Assembly: GCF_947331465.1 (NCBI RefSeq)
Contig: NZ_CAMZOK010000001.1
Span: forward strand, 682,001-746,000
From: Shimia sp. Alg240-R146
Lineage (GTDB): Bacteria > Pseudomonadota > Alphaproteobacteria > Rhodobacterales > Rhodobacteraceae
Direction: 5' to 3'
DNA length: 64,000 nt
A program made the position numbers and the translations under genes. Each line of letters opens with the position of its first letter. Position 1 is the first letter of the stretch. The notes beneath the pieces are model-generated. The model was not told where the DNA came from. It was given only the letters and a program-made list of their open reading frames with translations, and searched no databases. Below, piece by piece: positions 53,272 through 63,217 of the stretch.

Positions 53272-55089
53272 ATGTCCGAGATTTACTTTCGACAGTTCGA
53301 AAATCGTACGCCGCCCGCAATGCCCGCAATGTCGCGGACACAGGAAGTCCGTTGGCATTTTTTGGCAGGAATGTCGGTTGCAATTGGACTGTGGTATCTG
53401 GTCTGGCGCTGGGGGACATCTTTGAACCCGGACGCATGGTGGTTTTCGGTCATTGTTGCGAGCGCCGAGACGTTATTTTTCCTTGGGACGCTGTTGTTTT
53501 TCTACGACATTTGGCGTGAACAGGACACGCCTCAACGACTGCCGCCTTCAACGCGTAACGAAGCGCAACTGGACGGAGAGCATGGGCCAATTGGGGTCGA
53601 TGTGTTTATCACAACATACGACGAAGAATGCGCCTTGGTCGCTCCTTCGATTGTTGCGGCCAACAACTTGATCGTGCCTGATAATATAGCCGTGCGTGTT
53701 TACCTTCTGGATGACGGCAATCGGACCGGGATGGCAAAAATCGCGAAGGAATTTGGTGTCACCTACTTAAGCCGTGACACAAACTTGGGGTTCAAGGCCG
53801 GCAATCTGCGCAACGCGCTTTTTCAGTCTCGCGGTGACTTTGTGGTTATTTGCGATGCAGATACCCGACTGTTTCCAACGTTTCTGCAGAACACGCTTGG
53901 TTATTTCCGTGATCCGAAAGCGGCCTGGGTGCAGACGCCCCATTGGTTTTACGACATCCCGGAAGGAGAACGCTGGGAGCACTGGGGTGCTCGGCATGGT
54001 GGCCGTTTCTTGGCCAAGTGCTCGTATTTTTTTCGGTTCGTTTCTGGAAAGCTCCGCGCCGGGGCCGATCCGTTTTTGTCAGACCCAAGGGTGTTTTTTG
54101 ACGTGATCCAACGCAGGCGCAATCGCCACGGCGCTTCGTTTTGCTGTGGTGCAGGTTCAATCCATAGGCGTGAGGCAGTGTTTGAGCAGGCGATGAAGCG
54201 CAAGGCGCGCGATACACGCGCCTTGGCTCAAAACTTTGGGGACTCATCGCCGTCTGCGGCGATGCCTTGTGTTCCACTCGAGCCCTATCGATTTCATGTG
54301 TCAGAAGACATTTATACGTCAATTCTGATGCATGCCGACCGCGAGTCGAACTGGATTTCGGTTTACCATCCAAATGTCGAAGCGCGTATGCTTTCGCCCT
54401 GGTCGATGAAGGCTTGGGCCTCGCAGAAACTTAAATACGCGGGCGGCACTTTTGACATTATGCTGCGCGACAATCCAATTTTCCAGCGCGGTATGCGTTG
54501 GCAAATCAAACTGCATTACGCAGCGACATTCGGATCATACCTTTCTGTGCTCTGGGCTCCGGTTTTGCTTTTGGCACCTGCCTTTGCCCTCGTTACTGGA
54601 TTGTCCCCCATCGCAGCCTTTACGCCTGCTTTTTTCGCTCATTTCCTGCCCGCCATTCTGGTTTCGGAATTGGCCATACTTGCCGCCTGCAAGGGGCATG
54701 ACATTGGTGCTGGAAGGGCACTTGGGATGGCATCGCTTCCGATAAATCTGCGCGCACTTTCCCTGGTTTTACGCGGAAAGAAACCACAGTTCCCTCCGAC
54801 CTCCAAGAAACCCGGCGAAAGCGAAGGGTGGCGCTATATCCGAGCACATCTTGTCCTGTTGGGAGTGTTGGCGTTTGCGGGGGTGTTTGGTTGCGTACAA
54901 GGCCTCTGGGGTGAGGCTGGGTACGGTACATCGATGCTGTGGGTCAACTTGTTCTGGCTGGCGTGGAATATGTCTTTGTTGGGACGATTGGCCCTAGCGG
55001 CTTTATGGCGGCCGGACATCGCCATTGCCGCCGCTCAAATTTCCAAAGGATCGGAGACGTCTGATGATTTCGACACCGCACCAGTTTAA
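53272..55089 (+). CDS. Cellulose-synthase-like glycosyltransferase family 2
   Basis: A 605-residue membrane glycosyltransferase. Two N-terminal helices (about 30-48 and 55-78) precede the GT2 domain: LLDDGN (Asp147/148), ICDADTR (Asp195/197), SFCCGAGSIHRR (matches the FFCGS motif of BcsA) and HVSEDIYTS (Glu345/Asp346). The QxxRW motif is replaced by QKLKYAGG (385-392). Several C-terminal helices follow. This architecture fits processive synthases of cellulose, curdlan or mixed-linkage beta-glucan type. The membrane fusion protein at 56473 and the GH16 enzyme at 46872 support a beta-glucan. No PilZ domain is present. Confidence 0.85.
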   Translation: MSEIYFRQFENRTPPAMPAMSRTQEVRWHFLAGMSVAIGLWYLVWRWGTSLNPDAWWFSVIVASAETLFFLGTLLFFYDIWREQDTPQRLPPSTRNEAQLDGEHGPIGVDVFITTYDEECALVAPSIVAANNLIVPDNIAVRVYLLDDGNRTGMAKIAKEFGVTYLSRDTNLGFKAGNLRNALFQSRGDFVVICDADTRLFPTFLQNTLGYFRDPKAAWVQTPHWFYDIPEGERWEHWGARHGGRFLAKCSYFFRFVSGKLRAGADPFLSDPRVFFDVIQRRRNRHGASFCCGAGSIHRREAVFEQAMKRKARDTRALAQNFGDSSPSAAMPCVPLEPYRFHVSEDIYTSILMHADRESNWISVYHPNVEARMLSPWSMKAWASQKLKYAGGTFDIMLRDNPIFQRGMRWQIKLHYAATFGSYLSVLWAPVLLLAPAFALVTGLSPIAAFTPAFFAHFLPAILVSELAILAACKGHDIGAGRALGMASLPINLRALSLVLRGKKPQFPPTSKKPGESEGWRYIRAHLVLLGVLAFAGVFGCVQGLWGEAGYGTSMLWVNLFWLAWNMSLLGRLALAALWRPDIAIAAAQISKGSETSDDFDTAPV

Positions 55090-56368
55090 GAACCGCGGCA
55101 GCTTGGTTTTTCTCGGAGGGTTGGCTTTGGCTGCCGGCCTCGCCCTTTATTCCGAAACTAATTTTTCGCTTGAAGGGGGCAGAAGATTTTTAGAACCGCT
55201 CCAACTCGCGGAGGTGCCCGCAAATGCGTCACAGGTTTTGTCAGAGGAAGACTTGGAAGACGCGGAGGTGGCTTGGCGATATTTCGAACAGAATTTTCGA
55301 CCCGAAACCGGCCTCGTGGATTCTGTTTCCGGCTTCCCGTCGACAACGCTTTGGGATCAGGGGAGTTATTTGCTCGCATTGCTATCGGCGCGTGGTCTCG
55401 ACATCATCAGTGAGGCCCGGTTTCAAAACAGGAGCTCTGCTTTGCTGGACGCGTTGGAGCAATTGGAGCTGTTCGAAGGTCGATTGCCCAACAAGGTGTA
55501 TCACACCGAAACTTTGGAAATGGTCACTTATGAAAACAGCCCGTCTGCGGAAGGCATCGGCTGGTCTGCGCTGGATTTGGCACGTTTATTGATGTCGCTC
55601 CGCGTTTTGGAGATGCGCCGCCCGGATGTAGGCCCCCGCATTCGGGCCCTGCTGGCGACATGGGATTTGAACGCAATGACCGGTCAAGGCCGACTATATG
55701 GCGCGACGCGTGAAGCCGGTGAGACAGTGTATTTGCAGGAGGGCCGGATAGGGTATGAGCAATATGGCGCGCGCGCAGCCGCGCTTTGGGGGTTGGACGT
55801 CCTGGAGGCTAGCAGCGCGCGGACAATTATGGATTGGACAAAAGTGTCCTCAGTTGAGGTCCCAGTCGACATCCGTCGCGCGCGCCAATTTGGCGCTATA
55901 ACACCAACGTTAAGTGAGCCTTACTTGTTGCAGGCATTTGAGCTAGGCTTGAACGCCGAAGGCAGGCTGTTGGCTAGTCGAATTTACAAGGCGCAGGAAG
56001 CGCGCTTCGACCGAACTGGCAAGATTACAATGGTGTCAGAGGATCACATCGATCAGGCACCACATTTTCTGTATAGCTCGGTTTTCAGCAATGGCGATCC
56101 TTGGGCGGTCGTGGCGGAAACAGGAGCGCGTTACGACGAGTTGCGCTCGGTGAGTCTGAAGGCTGCATTTGGGTGGGACGCACTATTAGGGACCGATTAT
56201 ACGCATCAGGCGCGCTCGTATCTGCAGGAGCTGAAACGCACCGACGGTTGGGCCACTGGACGATATGAAGCTGATGGCCGAGTAAACGAGATCGTGACTC
56301 TCAACACCAATGCGGTTGTACTCGAAGCGATGCATTTCATTGCAAAAGGTCCCCTCTCGCAAAATTGA
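55064..56368 (+). CDS. DUF3131-type protein (helical barrel), first copy
   Basis: A 434-residue protein with an N-terminal membrane segment (GSLVFLGGLALAAGLAL) and a periplasmic DUF3131 domain. Recognisable stretches are VAWRYFEQNFRPETGLVDSV, PSTTLWDQGSYLLALLSA and LPNKVYHTETLEMVTYEN. The fold is an alpha/alpha barrel related to glycoside hydrolases. The ATG at 55064 has a GGAGA site and overlaps the synthase stop by 26 bases; the frame extends 13 codons further to a TTG. It lies directly after the synthase, so it probably acts on the nascent polymer. Confidence 0.8.
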   Translation: MISTPHQFKNRGSLVFLGGLALAAGLALYSETNFSLEGGRRFLEPLQLAEVPANASQVLSEEDLEDAEVAWRYFEQNFRPETGLVDSVSGFPSTTLWDQGSYLLALLSARGLDIISEARFQNRSSALLDALEQLELFEGRLPNKVYHTETLEMVTYENSPSAEGIGWSALDLARLLMSLRVLEMRRPDVGPRIRALLATWDLNAMTGQGRLYGATREAGETVYLQEGRIGYEQYGARAAALWGLDVLEASSARTIMDWTKVSSVEVPVDIRRARQFGAITPTLSEPYLLQAFELGLNAEGRLLASRIYKAQEARFDRTGKITMVSEDHIDQAPHFLYSSVFSNGDPWAVVAETGARYDELRSVSLKAAFGWDALLGTDYTHQARSYLQELKRTDGWATGRYEADGRVNEIVTLNTNAVVLEAMHFIAKGPLSQN

Positions 56369-56472
56369 AACACACGACTGTCAGATCTATGCGCCCAAAG
56401 GCGCGTATACCTGACACTCGGCCGGCGCACGCCCGTGTCCAAGTGAGCGGCCTTTTGTGAATGAGAGCGCTG

Positions 56473-57693
56473 CTAAAAGTACGATCTTATGCGCTCAATC
56501 GAGGGACGTACCACAGAAATGAGAGTGGAGTCCGCAAGTTTTGCCGTGATTGTGGATCGCCCTAAACCGCCACGTAAATGTGAAACAACTTGTTGCATAT
56601 TGCCGGTCTTCAAGCTGTCCAAGCGGAGTTCCAGTCCAACCAGTGCCAGAGGTTCGCCGGCGTCCGACGTGAAGACCCTCTGAATGCCCGTTGCATGAGC
56701 TGCCAACGGAGGCTGCGTACTGGGTAGACCGGAAAATCGAACAAATACCCGTGCGCCTTGAGGCAACAATTCTGCCTGATTTATTGGCATGGTCATTGTT
56801 GCACTGTAATGCCCTGGCAGCTCAGTCTCCAGATGCACCAAAGTGGTGTCTGCAACAAATCCTTCGTGCAGTGGAAGATGCCTTACACGAGTAACCCTAC
56901 CAGGCTGTGGGGCTATCAGATGAGGCGTTTTGTAGTAGCTTTCAAAAAAGCTGATTTTTCGATTGAGGTCGCGAGCTTCGATTTCCAGACTGCGCACATC
57001 GGCTTGAACTTTTCTGTCTTGCGACAAGACTTCTTCCGCCATTTCCAAATCCAGCTCAGCCACTGCGGCATCCAGAGCCCCACGTTCGATCGCGGCGCGT
57101 AGCGATAAAACGCGGCGGAATGCAGGTGGGGTCAGTCGCAGTCTTTCAAGGGCCTCGCGATGTGTGATGGCAGCACGCGTTGATAGTTCCTGCCGGGTTT
57201 GCGTCAACCTTTCGCGTGCAAGAGCGTTCTCGCGGTGCCGCAGGCGACAGCGACGCAATGCTGCTTTGGCCTCTAAGTTGGCCCCGTTTTGCGAGTCGGT
57301 TTCTTCTACGGGAAGGCGCAACGTCATCGCGCTGCTCAACAGGCACTCCCGCTCTAGGGCGTTCACGGCCGCCACAGATCTTAGATGCGAAATTTGACCT
57401 TCCAATTGCTTCTGGTCAAAAAGTGCAACTCGCTGCCCCTGTTTTACATCTTCGCCTTCATGAACCAACACTGCTGCAAGCGGAATTTGGGCCGGAAGCA
57501 CAAGGGGCTGGCGCGAGAGTGTTGGGTCAAATTGGCCTTGGAACTGGCGCGTATCGGAAAAGGTAACCGCTTCGGAAAACAACACTCCGCTCACCGCCAA
57601 CAGGCCGGCTGTCGAAACGGCCCATCCGAGCCACAACACACCTTTGGCATTGGTTCGGCGCGGTGCGCGCGGATCAATGGACGGTCGTGTCAT
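56473..57693 (-). CDS. HlyD-family membrane fusion protein
   Basis: A 406-residue protein with one N-terminal membrane helix (VLWLGWAVSTAGLLAVSGVLF), a biotinyl-lipoyl-like segment (LVHEGEDVKQGQRVALFDQ), a long helical hairpin (about 95-240) and a second beta half (LIAPQPGRVTRVRHLPLHEG). This is the adaptor of type I or polysaccharide export systems. It overlaps the ABC-like gene by 20 bases, so the two are co-translated. In Sinorhizobium a fusion protein pairs with a GT2 synthase in mixed-linkage glucan production, which fits the locus. Confidence 0.85.
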   Translation of the reverse strand: MTRPSIDPRAPRRTNAKGVLWLGWAVSTAGLLAVSGVLFSEAVTFSDTRQFQGQFDPTLSRQPLVLPAQIPLAAVLVHEGEDVKQGQRVALFDQKQLEGQISHLRSVAAVNALERECLLSSAMTLRLPVEETDSQNGANLEAKAALRRCRLRHRENALARERLTQTRQELSTRAAITHREALERLRLTPPAFRRVLSLRAAIERGALDAAVAELDLEMAEEVLSQDRKVQADVRSLEIEARDLNRKISFFESYYKTPHLIAPQPGRVTRVRHLPLHEGFVADTTLVHLETELPGHYSATMTMPINQAELLPQGARVFVRFSGLPSTQPPLAAHATGIQRVFTSDAGEPLALVGLELRLDSLKTGNMQQVVSHLRGGLGRSTITAKLADSTLISVVRPSIERIRSYF

Positions 57694-59656
57694 CTTTGCT
57701 CGCCTTGCTTTGGGTCTGTTTTCGCGGATCGTAGGTTTTTACCGACACTTGAAGGGTGCCTGCTTCATCGTCGTTGGAGGCCTCAACTTCGAGCGCGTCC
57801 CGGATGATTTTGGCGAGAGGCGAGAGGCGTTCACCTTGAACAGAGGTCTTTGCGGCGGCGCGAGCTTTGGACATTGCACCGCTGGACAGAGACAGGCTCG
57901 GGTCCGTGAGCGTAAGGAGGCAGTGACCCGAGAAGTGTTTAAATCCAAAGGAAATTTTATCCAAATCCGCATCTCGTTTCGATGCCATCGTACATGCGAC
58001 GGATAGCATTTCGTTTGCAATCATGCAGATCGCGCGGCGGTTTGCTTCGTCGCCGTCCCGACGAAAGTGAGAGCTGAGCCAGGCATCCAGTGCCTCTTCG
58101 CTTTCCAGCTCTCTTTCGGTGACAAACTTGTTCCAACCCGTGGATTGGCGAGCGCGAATTTCGCTGCTTTCTGCGTATTCGATCAAGCGCCCGTTTTGCA
58201 TGACGAGGATCTTGTCGCACATGTCGAGAAGTTGCCGGCTGTCGGTAACAAAAATGCCGATTCCCCCGAGCTTTGTGTCTGCCAAAACACGATTGCCTAA
58301 AGCCCCAATAAGTTTCTCTGAGGCACCGTCTTCCGGACGGTCAAACAAATACAATCGAGGTCGAAGTGCCAGCGCCCGGGCAAAGGACATGGCTTTTTGT
58401 TCGCCAGCCGACAATTGGGTCACATCCTGAGTATGTGTGATGTGATCGACCGTATCGGTCGTGAAAACCAATGATTTTAAAATTCGTCGGGCCCTTTCCT
58501 GGCGGCTGGCATCGCCAAAACAGGTTAGATTGTCGTTGCCGCCGCCGGGCACCACCGATGGCTGCGGAGGAATGTGAACGGCTGAAAATTCTTGTTCACG
58601 CCCGCTGCGGTCCCAAAGGTTTGTACCATTGAGCACCACTCGACCGGTGATGTGCAGCGCAGCCAAGTCATGTGGGGCAAGGATGGCGCGCATCAATGTT
58701 GATTTTCCCGCGAAGCTGTCGCCGGTAATCCCAACAAGACTGCCTGGTTCGATGGAGAAGGACACGGAAGTTAGCAACGCTTTGCCATCGGAGGTGCGGG
58801 CGCTCAGCTGGCTTACGTAAAGACCTGTTTCAGGATCTTCTCCTGACTCAGAGTCTTCAGCTGGAAGGAGAGTTACAGATGATGCGCGCCCTTCCAATTC
58901 CGGATCAGATTTCGCTGTTTGGCGGGCAAATGCGGCAAATGAATCCACTGACCAATACGTCAACAACCCGATCGCCGCGATAGCGGACGGGGCCAGAACC
59001 CCACGCGCAACCAGCCAACTGGCGACCGCGCTGCCCCCGACAAGTGCGCCAAGACCTAGCGCTGTTTGAAACCCTTGCAATAAAGCGGCATCGCGTGGTT
59101 TTGCATTTGCCAATTCGAGCGCACGTTGATCGCGACCACCAAGGAAAGAGGGAGCCTCTTGGGAGATGAACTCCCACAATGGCTCTGGTCGAAACGTTTT
59201 GCCACCTATGTGGCAAGTCGACCACGCCAAAAGCGCACCAATAACAAAAGGTAGCGCCAAGTAGGGGTGCAAGAGTGCGAAAACCACTCCGGAGAAAACC
59301 CCTAGTAGAGCCTTTCCGGCCACTTGATTCCGGTTTCGAATGTAGCGAAAGCCAGCGAGGGCGCGTGCGTGGCCCACCTCAAAAATCAATATGCCTACGA
59401 TAGGCACAAGCGCGCCGGTCACCAGCAAAGCCGCGACGATTTCCTGTCCCTGCATGGCGACCAAATCAAAAAGAAAAACCGAGAAAATTGCCACCGCAAA
59501 CAGACAGACGCCGCCGCCAAGTGAAAACAATGTGGAAAGCAACAATGCCCAAAACGGCGTCGCCCGGTCGCGAAACCGCACGGGCGCCGGGTCAGAAGCA
59601 TTTAGTGATTCAAGGGAAACAGCCGGAATTCTCCGGTCGGGTGAACTATCTGACAT
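57674..59656 (-). CDS. ABC-type protein with degenerate catalytic motifs and C-terminal HATPase-like region
   Basis: A 660-residue protein. Residues 35-245 hold about five hydrophobic helices. The ABC domain has Walker A GDSFAGKST (312-320) and the signature LSAGEQKAM (415-423), but Walker B reads LYLFDRPED with Arg440 where the catalytic glutamate should be, and the H-loop is VTDSR, Asp472 instead of histidine. Residues 520-660 (for example IANEMLSVACTMAS near 546) are weakly like the N-box region of RsbW-type HATPases, with the key Asn replaced. The start at 59656 has a GAGG site. It overlaps the HlyD gene. It may be a regulatory or structural subunit rather than an active exporter. Confidence 0.7.
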   Translation of the reverse strand: MSDSSPDRRIPAVSLESLNASDPAPVRFRDRATPFWALLLSTLFSLGGGVCLFAVAIFSVFLFDLVAMQGQEIVAALLVTGALVPIVGILIFEVGHARALAGFRYIRNRNQVAGKALLGVFSGVVFALLHPYLALPFVIGALLAWSTCHIGGKTFRPEPLWEFISQEAPSFLGGRDQRALELANAKPRDAALLQGFQTALGLGALVGGSAVASWLVARGVLAPSAIAAIGLLTYWSVDSFAAFARQTAKSDPELEGRASSVTLLPAEDSESGEDPETGLYVSQLSARTSDGKALLTSVSFSIEPGSLVGITGDSFAGKSTLMRAILAPHDLAALHITGRVVLNGTNLWDRSGREQEFSAVHIPPQPSVVPGGGNDNLTCFGDASRQERARRILKSLVFTTDTVDHITHTQDVTQLSAGEQKAMSFARALALRPRLYLFDRPEDGASEKLIGALGNRVLADTKLGGIGIFVTDSRQLLDMCDKILVMQNGRLIEYAESSEIRARQSTGWNKFVTERELESEEALDAWLSSHFRRDGDEANRRAICMIANEMLSVACTMASKRDADLDKISFGFKHFSGHCLLTLTDPSLSLSSGAMSKARAAAKTSVQGERLSPLAKIIRDALEVEASNDDEAGTLQVSVKTYDPRKQTQSKASKDDTTVH

Positions 59657-59900
59657 AAACAAAAACCTCAAATGTGGGTCTGTTTTACGGCAGAGGAGTT
59701 AAGAAAGCTTTTCAGTCTTCCCCAACAGAGGCCCCGATCCTGAGGATGGCGGCCGTGATTCGAGTTGTTGGATAGCCCGATTCAATAGGGATATTTTTAT
59801 AGGTGTCTGTAAATAAAAGAATATAACCGATTTTCGTTGTTGGTTTCTCTTTGTTAACGCGTTTGCTGTTTTATGAATGCATTCCTTCTGGAGTGTTTTT

Positions 59901-61589
59901 ATGTTGCGTTTTTTTGGGTTTTCCAAAAGGTCTCCGCTCGCTGGCATCGTGACCTTTTTTGTTGCTGTTTTTGTGCTTGGCGGGGCGACCTACACTGTTG
60001 GCATTACCGCCCGACAGGTGTTTCTCGCCCAAGAAGAGGAAATTATTCCGGTTATTGCGGGCAGCGAACTTGATGACATCCCAGCGTTGATGCGAGGCAA
60101 TCTGGCCAGTGTTACGACCAGCGTAATCAAAGGCGAACAAAGAAGGCAAAAGCCCCCCCGCATGTGTGAGATGCCGCAAGACTATTTTGAGCGGCAGGAC
60201 TTTGCGCCTCATGCGGCGCAGGGATATGATCGTCACAATTCCTACGTCCGCAAATATCGTACTCGCCGTGGGTTTCTGAATGAACGAGAACTGCGTGCGG
60301 CCAAGGTTGCCTGGCATTATTTTGAGACTTTCACCCAAGAATCCACAGGTCTTGCAAATTCTGTCGGAAATTACCCCTCCACGACACTTTGGGATACCGC
60401 GTCCTATATGGCTGGATTGCTCGCGGCTTATGAATTGTGTTTGATTGAAAAGCCTGAATTTGACCGGCGGACAACGCAACTCCTGACGACAATAAAAACT
60501 CTTGAGCTGTTCCGAAAGGAGATGCCGAACAAAGTGTACCACACCAAGACGGGCGCCAAGGTGGACTACACAAACAAGCCCGGTGAGATTGGGTTTTCCG
60601 CGCTTGATATTGGCCGTTTCCTAGTGTGGCTGCGCATTTACAAAAACCGTTACCCTTATCTGGCTAACACAATTGATTCCGTGCTTTTGAAGTGGGATTT
60701 TAGAAACGCAGTGGATAGCGAAGGTCTACTTTTCGGCGCCTACGTCGATAAGGAAACGGGTGAAACCATTTACGCACAGGAAGGTCGGCTGGGGTATGAG
60801 GAATACGCCGCAAAGGGCTTTGCCTTGTGGGGTTTCCGACCTCGCCTCGCGCATCGTGCCGAGCCGTTTTTGACAGCGTCCATTTTTGGCGTTCAAGTCC
60901 CTTACGATGGCAGAGATCCGCGAGTGTTTCACTCGCAGAATTATGTGGTGACGGAATCCTATCTGCAGGACGGTCTCGAATTCGGGTTTGATTTGCCGCA
61001 GGATGACAGTTCACCGGAATGGGTGCACACAGATGGGTGGCGGGCGGAGTTCGCAGATAGGATCTACCAAGTTCAGGAAAACAGATGGCGCCAGACGGGA
61101 TTTCTCACTGCGCGCTCCGAACACAATGTCAAAGGTCCACCCTACTTCACCTACGACACAATTTTTTCTGACGGCTACCCTTGGAATACCGTCACACCGA
61201 GGGGCGACTATGTCCCCGACCATTCTGCGGTCGCCGCCAAGGCCGCTCTAGGGCTTTGGGCGCTTTGGGATACCGAGTATACGGACGTACTTTATGAGGC
61301 GGTCATTGAACTTTATGACCCGGAGAACGGAATGTACGAAGGGCTTTATGAGCGTGGTCAAGGTCGTGTGGCGATTTTCACGGCCAACAACAATGGCATC
61401 ATCCTTACGTCTCTGCTTCACAAGGTTCAGGGGCCAATCTTGACGCCTTACACCGGCGAGACCGAGGTCTGGTATACGGCCTACCGAGATCAGGACACAC
61501 GCGTCAATCGTAACTATCCTGATCCTCCGCAAAAGGAAGATTGGCTTCCGGCCCTGCGCCACTCTGTTCAAGAAAGGGCGGATTTCTAA
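59901..61589 (+). CDS. DUF3131-type protein, second copy
   Basis: A 562-residue protein with an N-terminal membrane helix (GIVTFFVAVFVLGGATYTV) and a DUF3131 domain: VAWHYFETFTQESTGLANSV, PSTTLWDTASYMAGLL and MPNKVYHTKTGAKVDYTN. It is clearly homologous to the protein at 55064 but longer (a larger linker before the domain). GGAG precedes the ATG at 59901; an ATG at 59877 is also in frame. Its stop shares bases with the next start (TAATG). Divergent from the ABC-like gene. Confidence 0.8.
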   Translation: MLRFFGFSKRSPLAGIVTFFVAVFVLGGATYTVGITARQVFLAQEEEIIPVIAGSELDDIPALMRGNLASVTTSVIKGEQRRQKPPRMCEMPQDYFERQDFAPHAAQGYDRHNSYVRKYRTRRGFLNERELRAAKVAWHYFETFTQESTGLANSVGNYPSTTLWDTASYMAGLLAAYELCLIEKPEFDRRTTQLLTTIKTLELFRKEMPNKVYHTKTGAKVDYTNKPGEIGFSALDIGRFLVWLRIYKNRYPYLANTIDSVLLKWDFRNAVDSEGLLFGAYVDKETGETIYAQEGRLGYEEYAAKGFALWGFRPRLAHRAEPFLTASIFGVQVPYDGRDPRVFHSQNYVVTESYLQDGLEFGFDLPQDDSSPEWVHTDGWRAEFADRIYQVQENRWRQTGFLTARSEHNVKGPPYFTYDTIFSDGYPWNTVTPRGDYVPDHSAVAAKAALGLWALWDTEYTDVLYEAVIELYDPENGMYEGLYERGQGRVAIFTANNNGIILTSLLHKVQGPILTPYTGETEVWYTAYRDQDTRVNRNYPDPPQKEDWLPALRHSVQERADF

Positions 61590-63082
61590 TGACATTTATT
61601 TCTAGACCAGTCGCGATTTTTCTTTGTCTTTTGCTGCCGGGAGCGCTGGGCGCGCAAACCAGTTTCGACGCAACAGAAAACCGAAGTTTCGCTTCTGAAA
61701 ACGCGATCCTCGACACCGCCATTCCATTCGCGATTGGCGCGCGCGAGGCTCAACAAGCATTGCGGGGCTCCTTTGGCTGGCCGAACTTTCAAGAAGGTCT
61801 CGTCGAAGGGGTGTATTTTCGATTTGATCCAGATGGTTACGCGCGGTTTGCGCCCACCCCGAGATTGGACGTAGACGTCTTTGAGGTCATTTGTCGCCCA
61901 AGAACGTATTCCTGCGCCGCCCGAAAAGAAGGTTTTGAGATGTTCCTCACCGATCGGGGACAAATCCAGTTGAAGCTTGAGAACGTGGCTTCCGGCGATA
62001 CGTTTCACGTTGTGGAAGGTGTGTCCGAGATACAAGTGCCGGTCCGAATTCTTCAGCCGTTGGATTTCCAGTTGGAAATGTTGCTTGCCTCAGGTGGCGA
62101 TCTATCGGCGCGGCGCGGCGGCAACGAGGTTTTGCAAGTGTCCCTAAAAGGCTTTGCGGCGGTGACCGCCTATCTACGGTGGATTTCAGCACGGCAGGAT
62201 TATGCGGTTTTGCCAAGAGGCTGGCCAGTGCCAAACGGCGCGACACCTGATATGGGCTCTACCGTCACACAATCGTCAACGTGGGCCTCTCCAATGCCGC
62301 AACCTCAGGCTCTTGCTCCTGCGGGTTCGCTGCAACATTTTCCGCAATTCACCCCTTCCTCCGATGAGGCAACTCAGTCCGAAACGGGTGCGTTGCGAGC
62401 AGAACTCGAAGAGCTAAAGCGACTGATGATACAAGGAAACCACCCAACTTCCGCGCGACAGACGCCGTCACCTGTCGTGGTACACACCACGACTCCAGCC
62501 GCGCCGCCAGCGCGCGATTTAGCCGTGCAAGAACTTCTCGCGACAATATCGGCCTTGCAATCTGATCTTGACGCGCTGAAAGCTCAGAGCCAGCCTGTGC
62601 CAATGGCAGATGAAGTGGCGATTGAACCGGTTGGTCAATCTACGGAGGCCGCGGCACCACTGCCGTTGAATGACACGGCAACAAATCTGCAATTCCTCAT
62701 GGATAGCCTTGGTTTGGACATGCAAACCGCCGTCGCGGTCATTCAAATGGCACCTCAAATCGCCACGTCCCCACCCACCCCCGAGTCGCCGGCCGCGGGC
62801 AATTCAATAGGTGTGCTAAAGTCTTCTGACGTCGGGTTCGGAACGCCTCAAAATGTTGGGTCGCTGCACGGATCCAAACCTCCAACGCAAGTGTTGTACC
62901 AGACCGACGTTGTAGACCAGATCTTGGCTGAGATCGAAGAGGAGATCGTCAGACCCAGGCACGACGCAAATGACCCTAACGGCGCGGTCGATCGTCCAAG
63001 CATCGAAGACTATCAACTGCTTTCGCGTTACTTTGTATCCGTCGCCTTGCCAGCTTTGACAGCAATGGCGCAGAACCCTTGA
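61589..63082 (+). CDS. Unknown exported protein with coiled-coil segments
   Basis: A 497-residue protein with a signal peptide (cleavage after GALGA, about residue 22). The first 200 residues are a beta-rich domain (FRFDPDGYARFAPTPRLDVD). Residues 200-340 are rich in Pro, Ala and Gln with two heptad-like segments (ALRAELEELKRLM, VQELLATISALQSDLDALKAQ). The C-terminal part ends in a short conserved-looking stretch (IEDYQLLSRYFVSVALPAL). No family recognised. It is translationally coupled to the DUF3131 protein, so a periplasmic role in polymer handling is inferred. Confidence 0.6.
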   Translation: MTFISRPVAIFLCLLLPGALGAQTSFDATENRSFASENAILDTAIPFAIGAREAQQALRGSFGWPNFQEGLVEGVYFRFDPDGYARFAPTPRLDVDVFEVICRPRTYSCAARKEGFEMFLTDRGQIQLKLENVASGDTFHVVEGVSEIQVPVRILQPLDFQLEMLLASGGDLSARRGGNEVLQVSLKGFAAVTAYLRWISARQDYAVLPRGWPVPNGATPDMGSTVTQSSTWASPMPQPQALAPAGSLQHFPQFTPSSDEATQSETGALRAELEELKRLMIQGNHPTSARQTPSPVVVHTTTPAAPPARDLAVQELLATISALQSDLDALKAQSQPVPMADEVAIEPVGQSTEAAAPLPLNDTATNLQFLMDSLGLDMQTAVAVIQMAPQIATSPPTPESPAAGNSIGVLKSSDVGFGTPQNVGSLHGSKPPTQVLYQTDVVDQILAEIEEEIVRPRHDANDPNGAVDRPSIEDYQLLSRYFVSVALPALTAMAQNP

Positions 63083-63217
63083 GGATTGTGGCCAAGTTTG
63101 TCGGTCGGGATTGCTGTGGCGCTTAGGTAGGCCATTGAAACCGGTAAATAAAAAGCCTTGCGCCGGCGGCTAGGGACTGGATACTTCAGGGATCAACGCA
63201 CCTCTTCCAAGGTCCTA

